Origin: a virus
IMG/VR virus record: IMGVR_UViG_3300032799_000093
Location: 1 to 40,610 of that record
Length of the DNA stretch: 40,610 nt
Reading direction: 5' to 3' (one strand)
Shown here in pieces: positions 13,070-22,900 of this stretch. The notes below the pieces were generated by a model. It made no database searches. It had not been told where the DNA came from and worked only from the letters and a program-made list of their open reading frames with translations. Each line of letters begins with the position of its first letter. Within the stretch, counting starts at the first letter, position 1. The position numbers were made by a program, and so were the translations under genes.

Positions 13070-14070
13070 GACTCCTCAAGCAAGCGACGGCGGCGAGCGT
13101 GATGGTGCTGATGGTTGACAGCACCGATCATGTCACGGGCAAGACTGGCCTAACGCTGACGATCACCGCCTCGAAGAACGGCGCGGCCTTCGCCTCGATC
13201 TCGCCCACGGTCAACGAGCGGGGCTCGGGCTGGTATGAGCTCCAGCTGACTACGGCGCACACCGACACGCTTGGCGATCTGGCGCTGCATGTGACGGGGG
13301 CGGCGGCGGATCCGACCGACACGCTGAGCTACGTTGTGCCTCGCCACCTGGCGGACCTTGCCTTTCCCGCAACCTCGGGCCGGTCCCTGGCTGTCGAGGC
13401 GGACGGGATGGTGCATGGGGATCTCAAGGAGTGGTTGGGCGTGGCTCCTTTTGCGCTCGATGCTCAGCGGGTAGTGGTGGACGTGGACCACATCCGAGAC
13501 GACAAGATCAACAGCGACAGCTTCGATGCCAGCGCGATCACGGCTGCGGCCCTGGCGACTGACGCGGTGACTGAGATCCAGGCGGGCCTGGCGCTCGAGG
13601 CAACGGCTCAGTCCATCAAGGGCAAGACCGACAACCTTCCTTCGGATCCGGCGGATGAGAGCATCCTAGAGGCTGCTATCGCTGGCGTGCTGGCTGACAC
13701 CAACGACATTCAGAGCCGGCTACCCGCGGCCCTGGTATCGGGGAAGATGGACTCCACCATCGGGGCTGTGGCTGCGAGTGCGCTCACGGCTGCGGCCTTC
13801 GCTGCTGGAGCAATCAACGCGAATGCCCTGGCGAATGATGCGGTGGAGGAGATCGCGATGAAGGTGCTCACCTGGGCGAGCTCGAATTGGGAGAGCTCGG
13901 CTGGTGTCAAGAGCCTGGGTGCTGCCGTGATGAAGGCGGTCCACAGGATCCGAGACAACGCGGGCACGCTGGAGATCTTCCGGGCGGATGGCACTACCCT
14001 CCATGCTTCGCAGACCGTGACGACCGACGACACCTTGAAGCCGATTGATGAGTTGAGTGGAGCGGCATAG
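13066..14070 (+). CDS. Putative structural (decoration/fibre) protein
   Basis: 334 residues, ATGA overlap with the gene before. The N-terminal 100 residues form a beta-sandwich-like unit (GLTLTITASKNGAAFASISP, then GSGWYELQLTTAHTDTLGDL) that I know from phage head or tail decoration proteins. The middle is Ala-rich and helical (DAVTEIQAGLALEATAQSIK) and could form a trimeric stalk. The C-terminal domain has HRIRDNAGTLEIFRADGTTL. A fibre with a globular base, stalk and tip is a plausible reading. Confidence 0.6.
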   Translation: MRLLKQATAASVMVLMVDSTDHVTGKTGLTLTITASKNGAAFASISPTVNERGSGWYELQLTTAHTDTLGDLALHVTGAAADPTDTLSYVVPRHLADLAFPATSGRSLAVEADGMVHGDLKEWLGVAPFALDAQRVVVDVDHIRDDKINSDSFDASAITAAALATDAVTEIQAGLALEATAQSIKGKTDNLPSDPADESILEAAIAGVLADTNDIQSRLPAALVSGKMDSTIGAVAASALTAAAFAAGAINANALANDAVEEIAMKVLTWASSNWESSAGVKSLGAAVMKAVHRIRDNAGTLEIFRADGTTLHASQTVTTDDTLKPIDELSGAA

Positions 14071-14411
14071 TGGCCGAGCGTGGGCGTGGCATTTCGTCTC
14101 TCGGTCAAGCCTTCCTGGGCTTGTCGGGTGGCTACCAGCCTGCGGTAACAGCGACGGGAACGCGGGGACGCGGCCTTGAGAGCTTCGGCCAGGCTTTCCA
14201 GGGTGCCGGCGGAGAGTTCGGGGAAGCGCCTCCGACAGCTGAGGACAAGCGCTGGAGCAAGTGGTGGTATCTGCCCGAGGAAGATCTGCTCAGGAGCTTC
14301 GGCTACCAGGTGATGCGCTCGCTTTGGGATGGAGCTGATGCCTGGCAGCGTGTGACAGGCGAAGGCGTGGATGCAGAGGTGGCAAGTGCCGATCAAAACG
14401 CCTACGGGTAA
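14070..14411 (+). CDS. Small protein with two GRG..S.GQAF repeats
   Basis: 113 residues, GTG start sharing one base with the previous stop (TAGTG), with a GGAG-type site upstream. Two copies of a short unit, GRGISSLGQAFLGLSGGYQP and GRGLESFGQAFQGAGGEFGE, occupy residues 5-53. The C-terminal half has a helical WYLPEEDLLRSFGYQVMRSL. Composition resembles the disordered proteins at 18343 and 18869. A virion or packaging-linked role is suggested only by position just before the terminase genes. Confidence 0.5.
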   Translation: MAERGRGISSLGQAFLGLSGGYQPAVTATGTRGRGLESFGQAFQGAGGEFGEAPPTAEDKRWSKWWYLPEEDLLRSFGYQVMRSLWDGADAWQRVTGEGVDAEVASADQNAYG

Positions 14412-14547
14412 GAGCATGTCGTTCGGGAAGCTGGTGATCTCGCTGATGAAGGATCGCCACCTGACCAAGAAGCGAGCAAGCAAGCTCGCAGGATGGTTGG
14501 AATATCATGGCAAAGGCTGGAGCTCGCCGCGTCGGAAGGGCAGCTAA
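14371..14547 (+). CDS. Very small basic protein before the small terminase
   Basis: 58 residues, overlapping both neighbours; a start at the ATG at 14416 (43 residues) is also possible. KTPTGKSMSFGKLVISLMKD, then TKKRASKLAGWLEYHGKGW resembles short basic helical phage peptides encoded near packaging genes. The heavy overlaps (41 nt with each side from 14371) lower confidence. Confidence 0.4.
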   Translation: MQRWQVPIKTPTGKSMSFGKLVISLMKDRHLTKKRASKLAGWLEYHGKGWSSPRRKGS

Positions 14548-14998
14548 GCGCTCCTCTTCCCATACGTCGAAGGCCACAAAGAAGACTACAACACGGACAA
14601 AAACCAAGCCGGTAAGGGGCACGTCGAAGGCGGCAACGAAGCGAGGCGGAAGTTGGGAGCGAACCTTCCTGCGGACGATGGCGAAGAAGGGGACTGTGTG
14701 GCAGGCGTGCACGGCGGCGAAGGTCACGCGGTCGTTTGTGTACGAGTACCGGAAGGCTTCGCCCGGGTTCTTGCTGGCTTGGGAGGATGCGCTTGAGGAC
14801 TATCGGGATGGGCTCGAAGCGGTGGCAGACAAGCGAGCTCGGCGCACGTCTGACCGGATGCTCGAAGTCTTGCTCAAGGCCAACCGCCCCGAGAAGTATA
14901 AGGACCGGGTCGAGGTTCAGGAAAGGCATGGGATTCTGTGGGACGTTCCGATGCCCACACCTCCTACACGGAAACCTGGACACCCCTCTCCGAGCTAG
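14507..14998 (+). CDS. Putative terminase small subunit with a histone-H1-like basic tail
   Basis: 163 residues. Residues 1-50 are a Lys/Arg/Thr/Ser/Ala-rich tail (KATKKTTTRTKTKPVRGTSK) with no fold expected. Residues 50-150 hold an HTH-like unit, GTVWQACTAAKVTRSFVYEYRK, then WEDALEDYRDGLEAVADKRA and LLKANRPEKYKDRV. The latter part is the usual end of small-terminase and terminase-adaptor domains (A...R.....L.A..P..Y+.R). It sits directly upstream of the large terminase and overlaps it. It would bind the packaging site on DNA. Confidence 0.65.
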   Translation: MAKAGARRVGRAAKRSSSHTSKATKKTTTRTKTKPVRGTSKAATKRGGSWERTFLRTMAKKGTVWQACTAAKVTRSFVYEYRKASPGFLLAWEDALEDYRDGLEAVADKRARRTSDRMLEVLLKANRPEKYKDRVEVQERHGILWDVPMPTPPTRKPGHPSPS

Positions 14999-16317
14999 TG
15001 AAGTTCCTGCCGAAACAATGGCAGGCGTGGGAGGCGATGTGGGAAGTGGTGTTCGTGCTGTACGGCGGGGCTCGCGGGCCAGGCAAGAGCTACTGGCTGC
15101 GGTGGGCCCTGCTCGCCTTCCTGTTGCGCTGCTATGTGAAGCTCGGGCTGCGGAAGGTGCGGGTGGGCTTGTTCTGCGAGACGTACCCCGAGCTCAGGGA
15201 CAGGCAGATCTCCAAGATCGAGCTGGAGTTCCCAACCTGGCTAGGCGAGGTGAAGGATACCGAGGTCGATGGCCTGGCCTTCATCCTGCGCGACGAGTTC
15301 GGCGGGGGCCGGCTTCTGCTCCGCAACCTGGACGATCCGAAGAAGTATCAGTCGGCGGAGTTCGCGGCTATCGCGGTGGACGAGCTGACACAGACGACCT
15401 ACGAAACCTTCGCTGTGCTGCGTGGATCCTTGCGCTGGCCGGGCGTGGATCATCGCCCCTTCATCGCGGCGACCAACCCTGGCGGTATCGGACATGCCTG
15501 GGTCAAGCAGCTGTGGGTAGATCGGAAGCCACCCCGAGAGCTGGCGAAGCGGCGCGATCAATTCCGTTTCATCCAGGCGCTACCGAAGGACAACCCCTAC
15601 CTGGACGAGGCCTATTGGGAGGAGCTCAACAGCCTGCCCGAGAACCTGCGTGCGGCCTGGGTGGATGGGAATTGGGACATCTTCGAGGGCCAGGCTTTCA
15701 CCGCATGGAACCGGGATCGCCACGTCATTCCGCCGAGGCAGATCCCCGAGTATTGGGTGAAGTGGAGAGCTCTGGATTGGGGCTTCGCTGCGCCCTTCTG
15801 TTGCCTGTGGTTTGCGAAGAACCCGGACAACGGCAGGATCTACGTCTACCGCGAGCTGTACGAGACGGGGCTGATCGACCGGGAGCAGGCGAAGGCCATG
15901 CTCGACAACACCCCGGACACCGAGAAGATCAAGCTGACCTATGCGCCTCCCGAGTTGTGGGCGAAGAAGGGGCGAGAGGACAGCGTTACCAGCACGGTAG
16001 ACGAGTATCTGCGGGAGGGTCTGGTCGTCTCGCCGGCGGACAACGACAGGGTGGGGGGAAAGCGCAAGGTGGATCGGCTGCTGATGAACCTGCCGGATGG
16101 AGAGCCTGGCTTGGTTGTGTTCTCGACCTGTGCCAACCTGATCCGCACCTTGCCGGCGCTGCCCTACGACAAGATCAACGTCGAGGATGTGGACACGGAC
16201 GCCGAGGATCACGCCTACGACACGCTGCGCTATGGGCTGACCAAGCTCACGGCACCGAAGAAGGCCGAACCGGAGATACCAAAGCGCAGGGGTGGGATCC
16301 ATTCCCGGTCCCTGTAG
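14938..16317 (+). CDS. terL: Terminase large subunit
   Basis: 459 residues. Start at GTG 14938 after AGGAAAGG; a GTG at 14998, sharing TAGTG with the previous stop, would give 439 residues. Walker A is GGARGPGKS (residues 43-51), Walker B is AIAVDE (Asp148/Glu149), and the coupling motif is ATNPGG (178-183). The nuclease half begins with RALDWGF (Asp280) and later DHAYDTLRYGL (Asp424/Asp428), the acidic residues of an RNase H-like fold. It drives ATP-dependent DNA packaging and cuts the concatemer. All hallmark motifs are intact and the length is ordinary for the family. Confidence 0.92.
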   Translation: MGRSDAHTSYTETWTPLSELVKFLPKQWQAWEAMWEVVFVLYGGARGPGKSYWLRWALLAFLLRCYVKLGLRKVRVGLFCETYPELRDRQISKIELEFPTWLGEVKDTEVDGLAFILRDEFGGGRLLLRNLDDPKKYQSAEFAAIAVDELTQTTYETFAVLRGSLRWPGVDHRPFIAATNPGGIGHAWVKQLWVDRKPPRELAKRRDQFRFIQALPKDNPYLDEAYWEELNSLPENLRAAWVDGNWDIFEGQAFTAWNRDRHVIPPRQIPEYWVKWRALDWGFAAPFCCLWFAKNPDNGRIYVYRELYETGLIDREQAKAMLDNTPDTEKIKLTYAPPELWAKKGREDSVTSTVDEYLREGLVVSPADNDRVGGKRKVDRLLMNLPDGEPGLVVFSTCANLIRTLPALPYDKINVEDVDTDAEDHAYDTLRYGLTKLTAPKKAEPEIPKRRGGIHSRSL

Positions 16318-16326
16318 GAGAGAGTC

Positions 16327-18123
16327 ATGCCTAACGAGGACAAGGCGCACGAATACGATCCCGAGATCTGGCAGAACATCCAGCAGCGAGTGACGGATGT
16401 TGAGTCCACCTACTCGGCCTGGAAGGTTGAGGCCAAGAAGTATGAGGACATCCTGCTCATGGAGTGGGAGGACGACAAGCTCAAGGAGACGAGCGACGAG
16501 ACGAAGATCACCATTTCGCCGGACGGGGCCAACCGCCTGATCGGAGCTCATCGCCTGATCTCTGCCACCAAGCCACAGATCTCAGTCAGGTTCGAGGACG
16601 CCACCGCCGACGAGATGAAGAAGAGTGCGGAGGTAGAGCGGTTCCTGCGTGCGATCTGGAATGTGAGCGGTCAGGTATATGGAGCACCGCTGCACTTGGA
16701 CGTGACTCTATCCGCCCTGACCTATGCCGATGTGCATTTCGGCTGCCGCCTGGTGGCTGACATGCTCGAGGCGGCGCGGGAGCTGGACGACAGGCCGACG
16801 AGAGAGCGGCAGATCCGCCGGCTTGAGGCGATCCAGGAGCAGACGCCGCTGATTTACGACATCTACAATCCGCGGCAAGGGATGGCTGAGTATGACAGTC
16901 TCGGCCTGGTGTCTTACACGCGAGAGTGGAAAACGACGCCGGCGGCGCTGGTGAGCGAATGGCCGGAAGCTGCCAATGTGGTGAAGGCGGAGCGGCGCGG
17001 TGTGGCGATCACGGTGAAGGAGTATGTGGACGATTACTACCGCTGCTTGTGGGTGCAGGGCGCAGGCTCGAAGGCGGCGGATAGGGGCATGGTTCCCTTC
17101 TTCCTGAAAGAGCATGGGCTCGGGTTCATTCCGGTCGGGTGCTACATCATCGAGGGATCCAAGCTCTTCGACAAGCCCGAGCACCAGCGCCGTCCGTTTC
17201 TCTACACCCTGGTCAAGTCGGGATTGCAGAACCGGCAGAACCTTGTGCTCACGGTGCTCTACACGACCGTGTTTTCCATCGCTGCTCTTGCCTACTGGAA
17301 GCACCAGCGCGGATCTAGCGACAGCGATCTCCGCATTGAGAAGCGCGCCTCGACGCTAGGGATTGCAGAGCTAGGCCAGGGCGAGGATCTACAGCCCATG
17401 TTGTCGAAGGGTGCCATTGACCCGGCGCTGGTGGATGCCCTACAGATCGCGCAGAAGCTCACCGCAGAGAGCACGATCCAGGGGCAGACGCTTGGCGAAC
17501 CGCTTGGATCCAACGCTCCCTACTCGATGGTGGCTCTGCTGCACCAGGCGGGCCGGCTCCCGCTGGTTACGCCTCAAGAGATCTGTGGATGGGCGATTGC
17601 TGACATGCTCAAGCTCGGGATGCGGCTGCTCCAGCATGGGGGCCAGGCTCCGAGTGTGTTGAAGGATGGCAAGCCTATCACCGTCAACCTGACGGATCTC
17701 AACCCGAACCTGCCTCTCCGAGTTCTGCTTGAGATTGACTTGCCCCAGGACTGGCCGCAGATGGCTCGGGTTGCGCTGGATCTCATCAACGGCGAGCTCG
17801 CAAGCCGGCGCTACATCCGAGAGAACATCATGCACGCCGGCGACAGCGACCGGATGGACGAGGAGATCTGGAACGAAGGCGCGGCCAACACCATGTATAA
17901 GCTCATGCTCCAGGCCTCGGCACAGCAGATGATGGCTCCCCCCGCTGCTCCTCCGCCTGGTGGTGGAGGTGGCGGCCAGACGAATGAGCAAGCGCCCCCT
18001 GGCGGCATGGGATCTGAGGGCCCTGCGCCTGGCGGATCCCCCGTTGAGGGCGAGACGGTGGGTGGAGTTCGGCCAGGTCAGCCCATGACTGAGCCGGCGA
18101 CACCGCGAGGGATGCCAGGATGA
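16327..18123 (+). CDS. Portal protein
   Basis: 598 residues, GGAGAG upstream. Directly after terL, of normal portal length. It has a helical N-terminus (IWQNIQQRVTDVESTYSAWK), a central alpha/beta stem with YVDDYYRCLWV and PFFLKEHGLGFIPVGCYIIE, a long helix near QNRQNLVLTVLYTTVF, and a Pro/Gly-rich disordered C-terminus (after about 540). The dodecameric portal is the DNA gate at the capsid vertex. Assignment rests on size, position and the general portal pattern rather than on a short diagnostic motif. Confidence 0.75.
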   Translation: MPNEDKAHEYDPEIWQNIQQRVTDVESTYSAWKVEAKKYEDILLMEWEDDKLKETSDETKITISPDGANRLIGAHRLISATKPQISVRFEDATADEMKKSAEVERFLRAIWNVSGQVYGAPLHLDVTLSALTYADVHFGCRLVADMLEAARELDDRPTRERQIRRLEAIQEQTPLIYDIYNPRQGMAEYDSLGLVSYTREWKTTPAALVSEWPEAANVVKAERRGVAITVKEYVDDYYRCLWVQGAGSKAADRGMVPFFLKEHGLGFIPVGCYIIEGSKLFDKPEHQRRPFLYTLVKSGLQNRQNLVLTVLYTTVFSIAALAYWKHQRGSSDSDLRIEKRASTLGIAELGQGEDLQPMLSKGAIDPALVDALQIAQKLTAESTIQGQTLGEPLGSNAPYSMVALLHQAGRLPLVTPQEICGWAIADMLKLGMRLLQHGGQAPSVLKDGKPITVNLTDLNPNLPLRVLLEIDLPQDWPQMARVALDLINGELASRRYIRENIMHAGDSDRMDEEIWNEGAANTMYKLMLQASAQQMMAPPAAPPPGGGGGGQTNEQAPPGGMGSEGPAPGGSPVEGETVGGVRPGQPMTEPATPRGMPG

Positions 18124-18356
18124 GGAACATCCGAGACGCTGAGAGCTCGATCCTTTTCGGCCAGGCCAAAGCCAAGACCGCCCTGGCTAAGTTCGTCGTG
18201 AGCTGGTTCGAGCCTTATACTGATATGGCCCTGGTCCTGTGGTGGCGCAACCTGACACCGATGGAGCGGGTGGAGTTGAAGATGAAGGATCCCGAGGCCT
18301 ACGAGAAAGTGAAGAAGATGATCTCAGACTTGGAGGTGAAAGATGCCGCTATTTGA
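18120..18356 (+). CDS. Small head-associated protein
   Basis: 78 residues, ATGA overlap with the portal gene. Helical throughout; a hydrophobic/aromatic patch (FVVSWFEPYTDMALVLWW) is followed by a charged helix (RVELKMKDPEAYEKVKKMI). It could be a portal accessory or internal virion protein. The family is not recognised. Confidence 0.55.
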   Translation: MRNIRDAESSILFGQAKAKTALAKFVVSWFEPYTDMALVLWWRNLTPMERVELKMKDPEAYEKVKKMISDLEVKDAAI

Positions 18357-18867
18357 GGATCGGAATCCGGTTGCGCCGCGACGTGCAGCTGCTCCTGGCC
18401 CGCGCACCTTGCCGGATACCTTTGCCGGGCAGGTGATGAGGCAAGTGCAGCAGCAGCCACAGCTGCGGCAGATGCAGCGGACCATAAGCCGAAGCCCGCG
18501 CCAGTTCTCCGGGCGCGAGATCCCCGATACGTTCTACGGGAGCTTCGGTCGGGCGGCGCAGGGTAACTACCAGCCGCCGAGAGCGCCGGGCGGGATGGGA
18601 ATGGGAGGAGGCGGAGGTGGACGCAAGGGGCTGGCGAGTCCTGCACAGTTCGGCGGTGAGGACATCATGCAGGGGCTTGGCGCTATCGGTGATCTTGTGC
18701 GCCGTGGCGTGGCTACCTTCAACGAGTTCGTCCCGTTGGGACAGCCACAGCAGGGAGCAGGCTACAACGCGATGCAGCGAGGCGGGATGTTCCCGCAGCA
18801 ACCGGCACAACCTTTCTTCCGCAGACCCGCGTGGCTCAACGAATACTACTCGCGGGCAGGAGGCTGA
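18343..18867 (+). CDS. Disordered Gln/Gly/Pro-rich protein with PDTF motifs
   Basis: 174 residues, overlapping the previous gene by 14 nt. Low complexity: Pro/Arg/Gln-rich, then a Gly run, then Pro/Gln/Phe-rich. It carries LPDTFAG (residues 23-29) and IPDTFYG (60-66), each followed by a helix, a motif that recurs in the next gene. No enzyme domain. Sitting between portal and the giant gene, it could be an internal or ejected virion protein, or a tether for the giant protein (inference). Confidence 0.55.
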   Translation: MPLFEDRNPVAPRRAAAPGPRTLPDTFAGQVMRQVQQQPQLRQMQRTISRSPRQFSGREIPDTFYGSFGRAAQGNYQPPRAPGGMGMGGGGGGRKGLASPAQFGGEDIMQGLGAIGDLVRRGVATFNEFVPLGQPQQGAGYNAMQRGGMFPQQPAQPFFRRPAWLNEYYSRAGG

Positions 18868-18868
18868 C

Positions 18869-19924
18869 ATGCCTGATGTTGGAGCGGTACGAGCTGGCCT
18901 CGCAAAGAGGCAACCGAGCGGCGGGGGAAACATCTTCGGCATCGCCGGCGGAGGCGGAGATCGTGACCGTGACCGTGGTGGGCCCGGTGGTGGTGGACCC
19001 GGTGGTGGTGGACCTGGTGGTGGTGGGCCCGGTGGTGGTGGACCTGGTGGTGGCGGAGATCGTGACCGTGACCGTGACCGTGGACGCTGGCGCGGGACGA
19101 ACATGGCACCTGTCCAGGTGCAGGAAGAGACGAAGCGCCCGAACTGGTTGGAGTGGCTTGGCGCGAACCTTACTTCCACGACTGGCCGGGGAATAGGAAC
19201 CGCGCCGAGGCCGCAGATCGCCGGCGAGTTGCAGCCGTACTCGGGTATAGCGGGTGGTCTATCGCCGCAGATCTCCGCTGCGCTTGCTCCGCAAGTCAGC
19301 ACCTTCGACCTACCGCCGGGTCCGGGGATGGGGCGCGGTCGTCCCTTCCCTCAACCTGTCGAGCTCGGTATGGCACCGCAGATCGCGGATGCAATCAGGG
19401 CGGGACGACCGCGCCCTGATTGGCTAGGTGGGATGATGGTGCAGCCGGAAGAGGAAGCTGGTATCCAGCCGGAGCCATTGTGGAAAGACATGCGCGCCGC
19501 GGCTTCGAGTCTTGCTCAGGGCTTCTACGACTGGACGAACCCCGAGACAGGCGAGACGATTCAGGTGCCGCTGCCCGAAGATGTGACCGCGGATCTTGAG
19601 AGCCAGGGGGCGGAGCCTGCGCCCATCGGTGGCGAGGGCGCAGGCAACCTGCTCCCCGACACTTGGAAGCAGCAACGAGCTCGCTGGATGCAGACGATGA
19701 ACGCGATCATGGGGATCCAGAACGAACGGCAGATGCCCGATACCTACTTCGGCGGCCTGGATCGAGTGCTCGAAAACTACTACGGGAGCAGGCCCTACGA
19801 GACGGCGCAGGCTGGTGGTAGCTGGTACGGTCCCGGTGGCTACTACCCCTACTACGGCGGGGGCGGAGGCAACGATTACGAGCCGGGCTTCTGGTTGGAT
19901 CGCGTGAAGTGGAACATCGTCTAG
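18869..19924 (+). CDS. Gly/Pro-repeat protein with PDTW/PDTY motifs
   Basis: 351 residues from the ATG at 18869, which begins 1 nt after the previous stop; a longer frame runs upstream to 18617 through the previous gene. Residues 31-71 are a GGPGGGG repeat framed by RDRDR on both sides. PDTW (263-266) and PDTYFGG (290-296) echo the PDTF motifs of the preceding protein. The remainder is Gly/Pro/Gln-rich with short helices and a Tyr/Gly-rich end (GPGGYYPYYGGGGG). Probably disordered and virion-associated; no enzymatic motif is seen. Confidence 0.6.
   Translation: MPDVGAVRAGLAKRQPSGGGNIFGIAGGGGDRDRDRGGPGGGGPGGGGPGGGGPGGGGPGGGGDRDRDRDRGRWRGTNMAPVQVQEETKRPNWLEWLGANLTSTTGRGIGTAPRPQIAGELQPYSGIAGGLSPQISAALAPQVSTFDLPPGPGMGRGRPFPQPVELGMAPQIADAIRAGRPRPDWLGGMMVQPEEEAGIQPEPLWKDMRAAASSLAQGFYDWTNPETGETIQVPLPEDVTADLESQGAEPAPIGGEGAGNLLPDTWKQQRARWMQTMNAIMGIQNERQMPDTYFGGLDRVLENYYGSRPYETAQAGGSWYGPGGYYPYYGGGGGNDYEPGFWLDRVKWNIV
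18960..19085 (+). repeat. Gly/Pro-codon tandem repeat flanked by GACCGT repeats
   Basis: Units of about 15 nt (GGTGGTGGTGGACC-type) repeat between two GATCGTGACCGTGACCGTG blocks. It encodes the GGPGGGG segment with RDRDR flanks inside the gene at 18869. Such a tract is prone to copy-number change. Confidence 0.7.
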
Positions 19925-19927
19925 GCC

Positions 19928-22900
19928 ATGTCTCTCTTCCGCAAAGAGGATCTGCTTGACGTAGCGCAGCCACCGCGGGAGCAAGCGCCACCTGTTCAGC
20001 CGGCGGGCGCTCCATCCGGGATGAGGGGTCAGCAACCCATCGGGCCGCTGAACCCCGTCCCCTGGCGCGTGCGGATGGCGGCAGCGATCCGCAGCGTACA
20101 ACCCAAGATCGACTTCAACGACGATGGATCCTGGTCGACTCAATGGCCGGTCGAGATCCCCAAGCGTCAGCTCGGATACGTCCCGACCTTTTGGGAGGAT
20201 CCGCGCCGTGTCGCCCAATGGCATGAGAAGCTGCGAGGTCTACCAGCTGGCGAGCCGGTGCCCGATTGGATCGACCGCGATCAGCTGAACATCGCCTATG
20301 ACTATCTGCGCCTGGCACACAAGGGCGCACCTGCTTCTGCCTGGCGCTTCCCCAACGCGCAGGATCCAATCCGGGGCTTCCTCCAGAACATGCCGACGCC
20401 TCCCGAGGAGCTGATGCGTCCAGGCGAGGCGAAGTATGTCCCGCCAGCGGGAACGGACATGCTGACGCTCGGCGGGGAGAACCGACCTGAGGGCCAGCCG
20501 CCGCTTCCGAGGGTGGGTACGCCTGAGTATGCCAAGCTGCCGCTGTTCATGAAGCTGGAGCTGCCGCTGTTCCGCCTGGGCGAGGTGACGGAAACCTTGC
20601 CGGAACAATGGGTGAAGGCGCTGGCTGACGAGCTCGGCATGACGGAGGAGGAGGCGACGAACATCGTCACTTCCGCTGCGTCAGGCGCTACGATGGGCGC
20701 AACCTTCGGGGGAATGGCCGGCACGCTGGCTGCTCCTGGACCTGGCACGCTGTCGGGCGGACTCGTGGGTGGGTTGTTCGGTCTTGGTCTTGGTGGAGGC
20801 ACGGCCACCGCGCAGGGTTTGCTCGCTCGGTGGGCGAGGGCGCAGCCTGGCATCGTCGGCCCTGGCGGGGGCATGGAGGGTTTCTACAACTTCCTGATGG
20901 GCGCGACAAACGCGCTTGGCATGACACTTGCTTGGCCGGCGCAGATCATCGAGAACACCATCGGGGCCGCGGCGCAGGCGGTCTACTCGGCGGTGGATCC
21001 AGAGAAGTACGGCCCTCTCTCGGACCTCGGCATTGATCCAATGGCAACGTGGAGCGCCGGCGGTGCGTTCTACGAAGGTGTCCCGACGACTGGCCTCACG
21101 CCAGGCGGAGCTGAGCCAGGTAAGTCGATCTGGCAAGCTGGCCTACCGGATCCAGTAGATCTACCGCCCGAGCTCCAGACCTCGACCGGGTGGGAAGCTC
21201 TCGGGATCGGGATGCGCGACGCTCGGCAGATGCTCATGGAAAACAAGGACATGACGACCTGGGATGTGGCAGCCTGGGCCGCTGACCGCTTCGGCTTCTC
21301 GTCCATGATGCAGGATCTCATCTTCCAGGGCATCCTCGATCCCCTCAACGCGGTGGGCGATCAAGGCGTGCGGGGTGTCAAGCTGTGGGGCGAGGCGACG
21401 AACAACCCGCACCTCGTCCGGGCCGCTGATATTGGCGTGCGGTTGAAGAAGCCTGGCCTGGTGCGAACTTTCCAGATCTATCAGACGCTTCTCCGCACGA
21501 CAGTCCCGCCTGAGCAGATCTCGCACATGGGTCGCTTCGCTCGCTACCTGGGTGGCGTCACGGCAGAGGGCAAGCTGGTCGATGTTGAAGCGCCGCGTAC
21601 CAAGCTCGGCAAGATCTTCGGGCTCACGCCGCGCGCTCGGGCTGTCCAGATCCTCGCTGTTGGCAGCGATGGACTCAAGGTGCTCATGGGTGGCCGCGAT
21701 GAGGCTGTCACCTTCCCGATGGCTGCTGAGAGGCTGCACCAGCTCGGCCAGGTGGACGGCAAGTGGGCGGAGGATGTGTCGCTCAAGGTCTACGACAGTC
21801 CTGATGGGATGCTGCTGGTAATCATGGCCCGGGACTTCGATTTCACCTGGCTCAAGGAGCAGACGGAAGCCTACGCCACGACGACGCCGCACCGCACGAT
21901 GCTCAAGCTGGTGTCGGGCTTGCTCGGGATGGATGAGGCGAGCTTCCTGGCTGAGGCTGAGAAGGTGGGCGCTCCTGAAATGTGGGGCCGGGCCAAGAAG
22001 GTGATCCAGGACGGGAGCTCGCCCCTCGGACTTGAGGCACGCAAGCTGCTGGAGACGTGGAAGCTGTCAGAAAAGACAGTCATGGATCTGCTCGATGTGT
22101 TCACCGGCAAGGACGCAATCCCCTGGTCGGAGGGTGAGTGGAAGGCCAAGCTCTACGACGCCTGGCTGGAGCATGAGGCGCGCTGGCTTGTCGAGCACCT
22201 GGGAGTGGAGGTAGAGGGCACGGTTGGCCGCATGGCTGACGTGATGAAGTCGATCTACTCCCTGGCCTTGCTGGATCTGTCAGCGAAGTATGCCATCGCC
22301 AACGGCCTCAACAATATCTCAACGATGGTGGTGGACAGGAACATCGACCCGTCGATCATGGGACGCGAGCTCAAGTGGTTGGAGAGGTTCAGCGTTGCTC
22401 CCTTCCGCCTGGCGCAGAGCTTCGGCGGGGCTGGTGGATTGCTGGAGGGTGTCGATCTCGGAGCCTTGCACGCGGGCAAGAAAGAGGCGCTGGTCGCTGC
22501 CGGCCATGCAGCTGATGTGCACGCGATGGAGGCACTCACCCAGGCGGCAAAGGGCGGGGGTGGCCTGGCTACTGCGGATCGGTGGATCCACAACATCCGG
22601 CGCAAGGTGGGCCTGGCGAGCAGGCTGGCCGGCAAGATGGAGCGGGCTTCGGGGATCCACGCCACGACCGCCGGCATCAAACAATGGTGGAGCGGGACAT
22701 GGAGGCGCGGCGCTGGCTATCGGATCATGCCGCCGGAGCTGGAGCGTCTGCTTGGGCCTGATGTTGCGAGCACGGTCTATGGCCTGGTGGACGGGGCCAT
22801 GAACCAGGACGAGCTCGCCGCCTCGCTGATGAAGCGATCCAGCCGTCGCCCGCCCGAGGCTTTCCTCGATGATGTCGCCGCCGATCTTGGTATGAGCCCC

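Noticed and set aside
14736-16334. 532-codon plus-strand frame over terL
   Set aside because: Alternative frame of the terminase; all Walker and nuclease motifs lie in the other frame.
18960-19085. Possible CRISPR-like repeat array
   Set aside because: Units are contiguous and codon-phased with no unique spacers; it is a coding tandem repeat.
21315-21340. IFQG segment in the giant protein as another LFQ site
   Set aside because: It lies in a helical, hydrophobic region, lacks the T/V-L start and the following L/R, and is not at a segment border.
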